From contig NC_037652.1 in assembly GCF_003254395.2 (NCBI RefSeq), positions 9,259,001-9,323,000 of the forward strand: DNA of 64,000 nucleotides. Reading direction: 5' to 3'. Below, one piece after another: positions 1 through 11,800 of the stretch (positions within the stretch are counted from its first letter, which is position 1; each line of letters begins with the position of its first letter). The DNA is from Apis mellifera (lineage: Eukaryota; Arthropoda; Insecta; Hymenoptera; Apidae). Position numbers and translations under genes: made by a program. The notes beneath the pieces are model-generated. The model saw only the letters and a program-made list of their open reading frames with translations. It searched no databases and had not been told where the DNA came from.

Positions 1-1065
1 GAAGAGGGAAGGGTAAAAAGAAAGAAAGGAAAAAAATTCTTGGATCGTGACACGTCAAATCGGATCATTGAATGATAAATAAACCTACTCTCCTTGGATC
101 GTAACCCGTGGAAGGGATTTCAAATCATTGAATAATAAATAAACCTATCCCCTTGGATAATTTGATTCCATTCGCGAATAGGATGAATAACAAAGGGGTA
201 AAAGAAAAGAAAAAAAAAAAATTTCGAGTTTAGATCGTGACAGGTCGAATCAGATCGTTGCATGATAAATAAATGGAAAACCTACTCTTCTTGGATATTT
301 TGATTTGATTCGCGAGTAACGAATAGGATAACAAAAGGAGAGGGATAAAAAGAAAGAAAAGAAAAAAAATTTTCGATCTTGGATCGTGACACGTCGAAGG
401 GATTTCACATCAATAATAAATAAATCTACTCTCCTTGGATAATTTGGTTTAATTCGCGAATAGGATGGATAACGAAAGGGGAAGGATAAAAAGAAAGAAA
501 GAAAAAAAATTCTTGGATCGTAACACGTCGAATCAAATCATTGCATGATAAATAACGGAAAACCTACCCTTCTTGGATACTTTAATTCAATTCGCAAATA
601 AAGTAGATAACGAAGAGGGATAGAAAAAGAAAGAAAAGAAAAAAAATTCTTGGACCGTGACACGTCAAATCGGATCATTGGATGATAAATAAACCTATTT
701 TCCTTGGATAATTTGATTCCATTCGCGAATAGAATGGATAACGAAGGAATAAAAAAAAAGAAAAGAAAAAAAAACTTCGATCTTGGATCGTGACACGTAG
801 AATCGTTGGATGATAAATAAACCTATCCCCTTGGATAATTTGATTCCATTCGCTAATAGCATGGATAACAAAGGGGTAAAAAAAAAAGAAGAAAAAAAAC
901 TTCGATCTTGGATCGTGACACGTCGAATCGTTGGATGATAAATAAACCTACTCCCCTTGGATAGTTTGGTTCGATTCGCGAGTAACGAATAGGGTGGATA
1001 ACGAAGGGGGAGGGATCGAAAAAGAAAGAAAAGGAAAAAAAAAAAAGGAAAGTAAGATAGAGGAG
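1..1065. repeat. Degenerate minisatellite, about 7 copies of a 125-190 bp unit
   Basis: A recurring block begins CTTGGATCGTGACACGTCGAA, passes through TGATAAATAAACCTACTC, then CTTGGATAATTTGATTC and CATTCGCGAATAGGATGG, and ends in a purine tract rich in AAAGAAAG. Copies start near 39, 229, 378, 512, 649, 782 and 907, so the period varies from 190 down to 125 through internal deletions and partial duplications. The window begins inside the purine tail of an earlier copy, so the array probably continues to the left. No coding potential is seen; the open frames here follow the repeat. I do not recognise the family. Confidence 0.85.
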
Positions 1066-1490
1066 AGGAGAAAGGGGAGGACAAGGCCCTGTTCCCGGCG
1101 CGCGGAGCGAGGCGGAAGCTGAATGCCGCGCGAGCACATGCCTCCCGTGGGATAATCGAGAGAGGGCATGATGGACGATGCGTTCTTTCTCTTTCCCAGC
1201 GGAGATAAAACGAAACGACGCGACGACGGGACAGATGAGCTGAGTTGCCGCTCTAAAAGTTTTTCAGTGCGTAATACGCGGCCGGAAAAAGCGCGGGGGG
1301 AAAGAGAGAGAGAGGGAGGGAGAGAGAGGGGCAGGGAAGGGCGGTGGAAAACGGAAAGGCGGCCGCATTGTGGCGCATATAGGGTGAGCCGCGGAACTGG
1401 GACAGCTTGTATTCGTGGCACTGTTTGGTCCGGAGGGAAGCGCCGTGCTCCCTGATCGAAAGGAAGGAAACGTTTCTCGTTTCCATCCCT
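1066..1490. other. GC- and CpG-rich patch next to the minisatellite
   Basis: GC-rich sequence with many CpG dinucleotides (GGCGCGCGGAGCG, ACGCGGCCGG) and a GAGAGAGAG/GGGAGGGAG purine run near 1305-1350. No ORF here resembles a known protein. It could be a promoter or first-exon region of a gene outside the window, but no splice-linked coding exon is visible. Confidence 0.4.
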
Positions 1491-1508
1491 ATATATATAT
1501 ATATATAT
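1491..1508. repeat. (AT)n microsatellite
   Basis: Uninterrupted AT dinucleotide run of nine units. Confidence 0.9.
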
Positions 1509-4210
1509 CCGATAGTTTGCGAATACCTGTTATCTTTTTATTCCCATTCGCTTATACCTTTTTTTCTTCCTCTTTTTTAATCTTCTCCCTCCCCCAATGC
1601 GCCACTTGGACTCCTCTTTTTCTGAGCAAAAATTTCTCCAACCTTACAATTAGGGATAAACAAACGAATCGAGTTTCTTTTTATTTTTCCATTTCCAAAA
1701 GATAATGATCGAAAGTGTTACTATAAGGATTAAATTGTAGAAACGAATTACAGCCTGACGATTGCCGCGTCGATAAAAATGGGCGTGGTGTAATCACGAT
1801 GAAATTTGGCGGATGGAATTTCCATGACTCACCCTGTATAAAATTGTATATACAGTCGGAAGCGTGGGTGTCGGCGCTGGTATAGTAATACCGATGTCGA
1901 GTACTACTCGTGACGGTGGCGGCGGCGGTGGTGGTGGGTGGTGACTCGAGAACGGCTCGGCATCGCAACATAAAATCGCCATTACCGCAGCTGTATGGCG
2001 AGTTATAGCGCTACGAACATCTTCCTACCTCTCCACGGCCCTGTAAATAAATACGTCGTTCCACCTTAAGGTACTTGAAGCACCGAACTTATATAGATTT
2101 CGGGACAGGAGAAGTGACAGACCAACCTTGGCAGTATTCCAATAAAAATCCACCAATGTCGAGCCACCTGACGTGAAAACGGATCGTGACGCGCGTACGT
2201 TCCGGTTACCGGAAAGTCCTATCTCTGTCAAACTTTCCTCTTCTCCCTCCAACCCCGAAACCCTCAAAAATTATCCCTCCTTTTTCTTTCCTCTTCTTTT
2301 TAATAAAAAAAAGAAAAAAAAAAGGGAAAAAAATATCATTGAATTCGATTTTCGACCATCGTCATTTTTCATATAGATAGAAAGAAGAAAATATTATTTG
2401 GAGAAGAAAGTGGTATAAATCCGTTGTATAAATCTAATAATACTCGATCCAAGAAACGACGATATTTCACTATCTTTCCTCCAGATCGATTTTAAATATT
2501 CATAAGAAAAATAAACGATTAGATTAAACGAAACTGCCCACTGTTAATGAGGTGAAGTAATGAAAGAAGAAGAAGAAAAAAGTAATAATTTATTTTTTTT
2601 TAACGCGCTCCCTGCTAACGCGTGGGGAGAAGAAGAATGAGGATCGATATCAAAGATCCCAACGGGCCAACAAAATTTTCCAACAAATTTTCACGAAACG
2701 TTATACGAGTTACTATATGGTTAAATATAATTACGATGAATCATTCATCGTCATTCCCAATGGACGTAGGGGCGCGAATATATTTTCTTGCCACGCGCGT
2801 ATATCTCCCCTTTGTCGCCAGTGTTTCTCAACCGATCCGTCGCGTTGAAAAGAAAATTGTTGGAAAATTTCTCCAATAAGAAAAAGGAGAGAAAGAGAGG
2901 AGGAAAAAAGGAAAGGGTTGGGGAAAACGGGATAGGATGGGATAAATTGGAAAATAGGAGGGGACGTATTATTACGTATTCCATCGATGAATACTTTTAT
3001 TCAAATTATCCAAACTTATTCCATGATTATTCGAGAATAAGCGAATTCTCGGGGAATAGGAAGAAATTGGCGCGGAAGAGAAACTTTTCGAAAGCTGCGA
3101 GACAATCCCCCGCGTTACGAGCTAAGAGATCGCTTTAATCAAGATTGCCGATTTCTACGAATCGATAAAATTCTACGAACAACTGTTTGCCCTTCGTTCG
3201 CGTTTCAACCGTGGTTCATCGTTTGATCTCCCGGCGGAGAAGGATGAGACGGATTTTCGACGCGTCAACGGAAAACTTTGAGAAAGTATAAGTAAAAGGA
3301 GGAGGAGGAGGAAGAAGAGGAAGTTTAATCGCGCGGTTGTTCGTTATCAACGATTAATCAACGATATAGGAAGAGTAACAGGGAACACGGAATACCTGTT
3401 GCATAATCTGCATAACAACACTCTTCGATAAGCGAAATTCCCAGCGAAGCGTTTTCAATTTCTAAATTTTCAACTTTGGTTAAAATGTTAATCACGAGTG
3501 TCACGCATTCTGTATACTCCGTATATAAAGTGCGAGGCGAAGCCGCGAAAAAGCAATTATATACAGTTTGATTATGATTAAAACGGATAAATTAAAAACG
3601 GAGAGCGGTGTGGATATTGCGTTCCGCGTTAAATATTCGATTTGCGCCAGCTATCTCTCTCTCTCTCTCTCTCCACCGGAATGAAAAATGAAAAATGAAA
3701 AGAGAGAGGCGACTCTCGGACGATAAATTTCCTAGATTTCCTAGGATGAAACAAACTCTTTGGACGCGTGAACAGTCTTGTCTCGAAATGAAAACACGAA
3801 TTGAAAGAAGGCAGTCGATCTTTGATAATCGTTCGATAATTCGAGACGAGATAGAGATAAGAAAATTCGAAAACCCGTCGAGAATTAAATCCTACGGATG
3901 ACAAAAGTGTCAAGCGGAAAAGTGGTTGTAAAAAGAGAAACGCGGAGCTTACAGCTGTTTAGTCGTCTCGTAAAAACGTCTCTCCAGTCTGAACGTTCAC
4001 TGCATTGCTTTTTCCTTCCTCCTGTATCGCGCCGCGTCCACCTTCTTCCCGTGGAATACTTCCTGTTTCCAAGCAACACGTAACGTCCATTTGTCGAGAC
4101 GATAACTCCACTCCCTCGTCCGATTCATCTAGAAATACCATATTTTTATTACCCTCGATTTCCCTCTCGATTTTCCATAATAATCTCTTCCCTGCCGACC
4201 ATGTTTTCTA
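1509..4210. other. Gene-less stretch, moderate GC
   Basis: I see no supported gene. It contains low-complexity pieces: a GGT/GGC triplet run near 1917-1940, poly-A and purine tracts near 2300-2340 and 2875-2920, GGA repeats near 3298-3325, and a CT run at about 3653-3673. Short open frames on both strands have no recognisable motif and follow low-complexity composition. Confidence 0.5.
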
Positions 4211-5146
4211 TTGGATTGGCAACTAAGTAATTGCGGATTTTTTTTAGAAAATCAAAGACAATTTTTTCATGGAACTAAATAACTTTATTCTGTAACGTGT
4301 TGCCCATTTTGATCAATGATCTTTTGCCATCTTTCAGGCAGCATCATAATCCCACGTTCGTAAAACTTGTGGTTTTTATTAGCAAAAAACTGAATCAGGT
4401 ACGATTTGATATCATCATCGTTATTGAAATTTTTACCATTCGAGGAGTTTTGTAAAGATCGAAACAAAAAGTAATCGGATGGTGCAAGGTCAGGACTATA
4501 TGGTGGATGTGGCAAAACGTCCCAACCAAGCTCCAATAATTTTTGCCGACTGACCAAAGATGCGCGTGGCCTTGCATCGTCACGATGGAATACAACACCT
4601 TTTCGATTTGTCAATTCGGGCCGCTTTTCTTCAACCGTATTGTTTAATTTCGTTAGTTGTTCGATGTAGACGACAGAATTGATCGTTCGGTTGGGTGGTA
4701 AGAGTTCAAAATAGACAATTCCTTCGTAATCCCAGCAAACTGATAACAAAACCTTCTTTCGACGAATACCAGCTTTTGATGTTGTTCGAGCCGGTTCACG
4801 TGGCCTGCTCCACCATCTTTTCCGCTTGATATCGTTGTAAACAACCCATTTTTATCGCCAGTTATCGGTCGTTTTAAAAATGGATCATTTTCATTACGTT
4901 TCTTTAGCAAATCGCAGCTGTTAATGCGTTGCGTTAAACGCTTTTCTTTCGGTTCGTGAGGAACCCATGTATCGAGTTTTTGAACATAGCCAAGTTGTTT
5001 TAAATGGTTTTCGATGCATATATGCGATACACGAAGCTTCTCTGCAATCTCACGAGTTGTACTGTGACGATCCGAATCGATTATTGCTTTGATTAGGTCG
5101 TCATCAACTTCAACTGAAATCCGCAATTACTTAGTTGCCAACCCAA
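4211..5146 (-). mobile_element. Mariner transposon, mellifera-type, internally deleted copy
   Basis: Two 30-base terminal inverted repeats, 4211-4240 and 5117-5146, match at 29 of 30 positions (difference at base 5) and share the core TTGGCAACTAAGTAATTGCG. Each end is flanked by TA (4209-4210 and 5147-5148), the target-site duplication of Tc1/mariner elements. The element is 936 bp, against about 1.3 kb for a full-length mariner. The transposase remnant reads on the minus strand and its first retained codons follow directly on the right inverted repeat, so the 5' part of the gene is deleted. The mellifera-subfamily assignment comes from remembered similarity of the ends and of the transposase. 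Confidence 0.95.
4285..5126 (-). pseudogene. Mariner transposase remnant (5'-deleted, frameshifted)
   Basis: Two overlapping minus-strand frames cover it: 5126-4653, whose N-terminal part carries a second helix-turn-helix region and WVPHE, and 4749-4285 for the C-terminal part. The mariner D,D34D catalytic signature is visible. The first Asp is in ITGD, the second in FHRDDARP, and the third in APSDYFLF, with 34 residues between the last two. The reading frame is lost immediately after the first catalytic Asp, around 4848-4856, consistent with loss of one base in an A-rich run. The N-terminal DNA-binding region, roughly the first 80-100 residues of the family, is absent. The copy cannot encode an active transposase but keeps both ends, so it could be mobilised in trans if an active relative exists. 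Confidence 0.9.
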
Positions 5147-8100
5147 TACTTCTACGTGGAAATTATCTCGATGCACGATTTACGATAAGCAAAGTTAAGG
5201 GAAAAGAAAAAAAGTATCAAATAATTGGAAACAAAAGGTAGTTGGAAAGCGTAGAGCAACCTGTAGAATCCTCGTCGATCGAAGAGGTTTCGATACATCT
5301 TCCAGCTCTTGACGTCTCGATCCCGCGGGATAAATCTAACCGAGGCAGATAATTAGGCAAAAAGTAAGCAAACTTTTTCATTCCCGTCGTTTCGAATCGT
5401 TTTCCTGAATTTATTAGGCTTAAGATAAAAGGAGGAGATTCGAAGACTGTTCGTTGTTAACGCGATCCGTGGAAAAAGATAAAAAAGAAAGGATGAAAAT
5501 GGTATTAGGTAAAGTGGAAGAGATTGTCCAGAGCTTAGAAGCTTAATGGAGTTGTATTTGTCTTGTCGGTCGAAGCATCGACTCGATAATTGAAAAGTTT
5601 CTCGTTGACGCGAATGGATTTTTAATGGACGCGACATGTCGATCGAAATGATACGAGTTTTCCCTTTTTTTAACGCGCAAAATTATCGTCAACTCTCGAA
5701 TATCTAATGTTTCATAACGCGATTATTTGAGTCGGTTCGTTTAACGACGAGAGATATTTTTATATCCTTTCATTTGACCGAAAGAGCGAGAACGAGGCAA
5801 AGTTCGAGAAATCTTGGAGGCCGAAATCGCTGTTCGATCGAATATCGGAGACGAAGGATACGTCGCTGTTACTCCGCCGGTAAAGTACGCGCGATTGACG
5901 CATAGTTGAAACCGATACCGGCGGGACGCGATATCAGAAATGTTTGCGAGCGAGCAATCCGACGTCGATCTGTAAATCTGTACGGCAAATAATCTTTTTA
6001 AAAATCGATACGTCGTACAACGTCGTTGTAAGATATCCTTTTTCCGATTTCGTACGTCTAAAAAATTTTAAAAAACATTGAAAATGTCGAAACGCACGAT
6101 GGAGAATTATTCGATTTAAAACCGATAAATACACGTTTACCATTTATATTTTTAATTTCAATCGATTTGAATTGCGTCGAAAGTTGAACGATTCTCTGAT
6201 TTTCTGTTCGATCGTTGAACGACGAAACGACGGAACAAAAGGGAAGAGGAGAGGCGACGAGCCGTTTCACGGATCGGAGAGAGAGAGAAGCCCCATCGTT
6301 TTCCTTTCTTCCCCGCTTCATTCTCGGTACACGGAGTTTGTAATTTTAATTATTTCATTAGTGGAAATCCTTGGAATATACAAAGGAGATACAGAATGGA
6401 AGGTGAATTGGTCCACGTCGCCGTTCTAAATCGCCTCTATTTTTCTTCTTCGCGGAAACGTTTCCTCCCTTCTTTGTCCTTACTTCTTACCTTACTTCGT
6501 TCCTTTATCTCGAGATTTGTCACCGTCCCTGCGACTTTACTCCATTTTCACATTGTCCTCCCTCTTCCCCCTCCCTCCTTGATTCTATCTCCTCGACGCG
6601 TTACGTAACAATCGCGTTAAAAAACTTATCGCCGATCTTTACCGATATCGTGAAAGATCGATCGATCGATCGTTTAACGATTATCGACACGAGACGGATC
6701 CTGGGTTGTCCAAATACCAGTAGGAGGAGGAGGAGGAGAATTGGGAGGGGGGGAGCATGTTCGAGGACGATAGTTATCGTAGCGATAGGGGGAGATGCGC
6801 GCGGGTGTCGCGATATTAGACCGTAATAAACCAGCACGTAGATAATCAAATACACGACACGTAACAAGGGCCAAGCATCCACCAGCACGTAGAACGGGCC
6901 GCATTGGTAATTTAGGTACCATTGGTTTGGTCAATAGCCAATTCCTATTTGGCTCGGATCCAACGGGTCAAACAAACCGGTCATGCCAAGGATAAAGATC
7001 AAAGCTTAGAAATCCCTCGTTTCGGCTCAACCTTCGCTCGATCGTTCGTTCCTTATCATCCTTTATCCTTTCTTCTCGCGTTATACTTTTCAACGCCTAG
7101 GAATCGATGGATAACTTTTTCTTTTAAAAGAATCTTTAAGATCGGTTTCGTCTCGTGATTCGTTCGTCAAGGATAATTCGTTTGTACCTCATTTGCGAGA
7201 TGTATTACGAAATTTGCTCGAGTAAAGTCGATCGATTTATTATTTTTTTTTAAAATAAAGAACCGAGTTGGACGGATTTCATTCGAAGGAAAAATTATGA
7301 AAAATTAAACGATTCGTTGGGTGGGTCGGAAATTGAACTTTTGTCGTGGATAGGTGACCGATCATGCAAGGGCGCAAACGTCGCTCGATACTCTTGAGTA
7401 TTCACCCATACTCGGGCTTAGTAAAATTACTTTTCTCTTCGTCGCACGAAATCTGATAAAACGCGGTGAGAGGAGAGAGAGATCGAGATAAAACTATTTT
7501 CGTATTTACTTTTACAAAAAATTTATTATATATCACGAATATTTAAGAAAATTCTCGATTTTTAATTACACGTGTAACGAATATAGATCCTTTTCGTATC
7601 AAATCGTTGTAGTTTCTTTTTCATTAAGGTCGAAAGAGAAAGGAAAAGACATTCCGTTTTAATCTTTCCAAAGGAATTATTCGATCGAGGGAAGAGCGAG
7701 GAAAGAAGTTAAGGGAAGGGTGTTTCCTTCTTTTCCTAGTCATATTTCGCACTTCTCTTTTTCACTCTATTTTACTTTACTGTACATATACTTTCATCCC
7801 CGTGTTAATCGGTACACCTGGATCTTTTAATTTTAGCAATCCAAGGACTTTGCGCCCCAGTTTTCGAAAACCTAGTTAGAGAATATATATTCGCAAGAGT
7901 TATGTATATCGACCGTTCCTGCTCCCACTCCTTTTCATCTTTGTTCTCTTCGTTTCCCGTCCCGTCTCTAGATTTCCAACAGTGGCGTAACATCGCCTCG
8001 ATGTTCCGTTGCCAAATGGAAAATTTCATTCTCTCTTCTCGTTACACAAGGTTTGTTCGTTCACGATTTGTCGAATATCGACGAATAGTTCAACGTAACG

Positions 8101-8394
8101 GAGAGATGATCGTTTCTTCGGATATCGAGTCACAAAAGATTTTCCTTCCTGTATCCTATTTCTTTTTTCGTCCCCCTTTCAATCAAATTTCATCGAATTT
8201 CTTCTCGTATAATGTATAAAAATATCTCGAGTTTACGTTCAATCTGAACGGATAATCGATCCTTCCACTCTTGGCGACGAAAGATCCGATCGGAGGGAAA
8301 GTTTTTTGCCTCGTAAAAAGGAGGGGGGAGCAATCTTGGTTTATAGTCGCGTTTAATTATGCGTATGGATCTATAAGAGGGCTCGTAGGAGAGC
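5147..8394. other. Gene-less stretch, moderate GC, CpG-rich
   Basis: No gene is supported. The DNA is rich in CGA, TCGA and CGAT words with scattered purine or pyrimidine tracts, typical of non-coding sequence in this part of the window. A run of ATCG near 6656-6672 and a GGA repeat near 6721-6740 are the only simple repeats of note. It could be intergenic or part of a long intron of a gene beyond the left edge. Confidence 0.45.
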
Positions 8395-8600
8395 CTGGCA
8401 TGATCGGCGGCTCGAGTATACCCTCGAGTATACTCCTATCTAGCTTTATAACGCGCGTTGACGTTGTCTCGGTAGTGAGTCAGCGGCCAGCTGCCTGTCC
8501 TTACCTTATTAAAGCGCACGTGCTATCGCTCGTAATCTCATAAATATACGCGGGATAACGGGGCACGCGTGTATACGCGTCGAAGCAAAAAATATTATCA
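8395..8600. promoter_or_regulatory. Candidate regulatory patch with duplicated CTCGAGTATAC
   Basis: CTCGAGTATAC occurs twice, at 8411-8421 and 8423-8433. It is followed by a CpG-rich block with CAGCTG, CACGTG and several ACGCG words. No reading frame is convincing. The assignment as regulatory DNA is inference from composition and motif density. Confidence 0.25.
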
Positions 8601-8775
8601 ATTATTGCGCACGATACGCGGTCAAACGGTGGGTAAATATCCATGAATAACAATTTCGTCGCGCGCTCCGAATATCCGTTATATCCGTACGAGTGAATGA
8701 ACGTACAGTCGATCGAAAAAATCCTTCCCGTTCTCCTCTTTCATTTTTAAATTTGTATAAATATACACGTGTGTG

Positions 8776-8779
<4 letters not shown>

Positions 8780-8807
<28 letters not shown>
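8780..8807. repeat. (TA)n microsatellite
   Basis: About 14 TA units following a GTGTGT run. Confidence 0.9.
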
Positions 8808-11800
8808 AGCAAATTTGTCGGGATAAATTGGAATCTGGGATCAGAATGGACGTTTCTCTTCTTTTCTTTCTCTCTCTTGGACCAAAGGTTTTCCAATCTT
8901 CGTTTTAAAATGTTTTGGAATTGGCGATTATTTTACAATTATCATCGTTATAGATGTCGGAAAAATTTATCCGTATTTATCTTTGCATAAAAATGACGAT
9001 GGAAATTATTAGTTACGTAAGGAACGTGCGCGCTTTTTAAACAGAACATGGGATTAATATATATATATATATATCTCGTTCAATGAATATATGTATAAAT
9101 TTTCGACACGTTGGGAGGTCTGGTAGATACTATTCATGAAATAAGTCCGTCTTTCGTAATGCGGCATAAATTTATGTTTGCATTGCAGAAAAATGTAAAT
9201 TCACCTATTCGCTCTTCCATAGCTAAGATATGATTGAAATTCATTGAAAATCCCCTGGTGAACGCAATTTCCCTCCAAGATAGTTTCTCGCGAGGCGAGT
9301 GGAAAAGGGCGTTTGTTGCGCGCGGCATACGAACAATGCGACCTCGATCGATTACCGAACGAGAAATAATACTCGAAATTATCTCTTTACTTTCCTCGAT
9401 CATCTTCCATTTATTTCCAACTTCTAAAATCCGAATCAATAAAATTATTCGAATACATTTCCACTCAAGGAACGTTTCGAGGAGGTGTTTTCTTCTCCAT
9501 TTCGCAGTTTCGTTTCCTTTCTTTGGAAAGATTTTAAAAGTCACTTCGAGGAATCGATAGAGGAAAGAGGATACGAAAACGCTTAAGAATTTTAAAATGG
9601 AGATGCACGTATTGGAGGGAGCAGGTTCCCCTGATTTTGGCGGGAGATCGGTCCGATCGAGGAAGAACTGGGCCGGGAAGCAATCTCGCGAGAGACGACA
9701 GGATCGCACGAGTCGTTAACGAATTTCGTTAACGACATTCGTGCGTTCGAGCGAAATGAGGTTGGCGGATAGTTTAATCGAACCATCTCCCCCCCCTCCC
9801 GTGTTTTCCTTTCTCCTACGCCAACGCGGAGAAAGAAAATTCGAACGAACGAACCGATCCTTTTTTCCTTCCTTCTTTCGTTAATTAATAATTATACACT
9901 ATCCTCGTTTAATTTCCAACTTTCGTTTCGAAGAAGATTGCTAATATATTTTTTTTCTTTTGCAAATTTTAATTTCGATCGCAAGTGATGAGCCGAGTGC
10001 AAGTATTCGAACGAGAGATGAAAATCGATCGGACGATTGCTAATGCGAAAATGGAAATGAAAATTGACGGATGGGAGATCGTAGATCGATAAAGGTGAGG
10101 ATATCCCGTTTCATCGTCTCGCTCTTTCCTTCGATCGACTGTTTTAATCCCTGGAATTAGAAATATTTCTTTCCTTCTTTTTCTTTTTCTTGCAGAAATG
10201 GGATATCGAACAGGAGAGAGAAAAAAAAGAAACATTTTCTCAATCATATAACGTTCGAAAGCAGGACCGGTCCCATGCCGAATACGAATACCATCTATAT
10301 TATTTGCCATGACTTAGGAACATGGTATCAAATCATAAACAAATATTCCGGTAACGAGAAGCAAACAGTGCGTTCGTGGGACAGTGGGTGGATGGTGGAT
10401 GGTAGCGTAGGGTAATGGTAGGTAACCAAAAGAGATATAAAAGACAAAAAGAACGGAGGGAAGGGTATAACAAACGAAAATGAGCCGATATTCGCCCTAC
10501 GACGAATTCAAACTAGCAACTACTACTATAGATTAAATATAGTCTATCAACGAGAAAATTCTGAAATAAAAATTCGTTTCAAGATTTATTATTACATATA
10601 TGTATATATATTGTACGTTATTAACGATAAAAATCGATGAGAAATACGTTATGAATTTGCGGTGGTGAGAAAGAAAGAGATGTAGAGATATATATACGTA
10701 GAGTATAGGTATAGAAAATACGGTACGGATCGCATACTCTCGCTTATTGTGTTTAGCTACACGGTATATGTATACATGTATATTCCACGTGCACACATAT
10801 CCCGTGCATATTTTCGGCAGTGCAGCATGATATTGACATACTACATACCACACGCGTAGCACACGCGCGATACACAAGCGCGTATGGTAAATACCACCTA
10901 CCATACCATGAAATCGAGTATCAGATATGTGCATCGTAGAAAGATACCTACGTGCATGTGTTAACCTCCATATACGTGTGTGTGTGTATATATGCGTATA
11001 CACACACGTAGAAGTACTACAAACTTCTATATCGCATATTCTATTCGCCAATGCTCGTATTATTTGTAATCCACACGCATATGAGCGCGCGCGCATATTC
11101 AATGCGATCCGAATTCATACGAGACGGCTAATATTCCTCGAATATATTTTTCCTGCGATTTCGTGGAGTATCGTAATTACGTATCATCTCGTGGAAATAA
11201 GAGGGAAAAGAAAAAAGGGAGCGTAAACTTGTAAACAGTGGTGCACAAGTTTTGCATTTCCCTTCCATTCGTTTGTAATTTGTTTACGAATTTTAAACGA
11301 ATCGAGATTTTCCTAGATCGATATTCGATATACTCGCATTTGAAATCCGTTTTATCTATCCATCGAAAACGTGATATTTCTTACGTTGAATCTGCGTAGA
11401 AAAGAAAAAGAAGGTTTGTCGAAATCTTTCAAATTAATCTATTTAAATAATTACGTGTATCGTATTGATCCTTTTTTCTTCTTTTTTTCTAAAAGAACGA
11501 AACGCGTAGACAGATGTTGCTTTCGCGAAAGCGAAACAGATTTCGAAACGTGGATTCGCAAATAAAAGGTTAGACTAATGACTTATACGTGCGTATAATG
11601 TATGCGACTAGCACGCCTAGCGCGAGAAGGTGGCGGACGTCAGAAACAAGCGAGTGCTTGCGAAAATAATGGGGGCGGGAAACGAGCGAGCGCTCGAGAA
11701 CAGTGGCGCAAGTACTCGAGAGATGCGGCCGACCGATTAGGGCGTAGACCGTTTCTCTTACGCCGCGTTCCAGCTGCTGCTGCTGGTGATCAACGCCACG

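Noticed and set aside
948..1421. Minus-strand open frame of 157 codons rich in Ser, Pro and Leu
   Set aside because: It runs through the minisatellite tail and purine tracts; the translation is low-complexity.
9134..9709. Minus-strand open frame of 191 codons
   Set aside because: No recognisable domain, no splice context, and composition like the surrounding CpG-rich non-coding DNA. The hairpin at 9705 lies at its start.
10533..11102. Minus-strand open frame of 189 codons rich in Tyr, His and Ile
   Set aside because: It follows GT/CA and TA repeats; no motif is visible.
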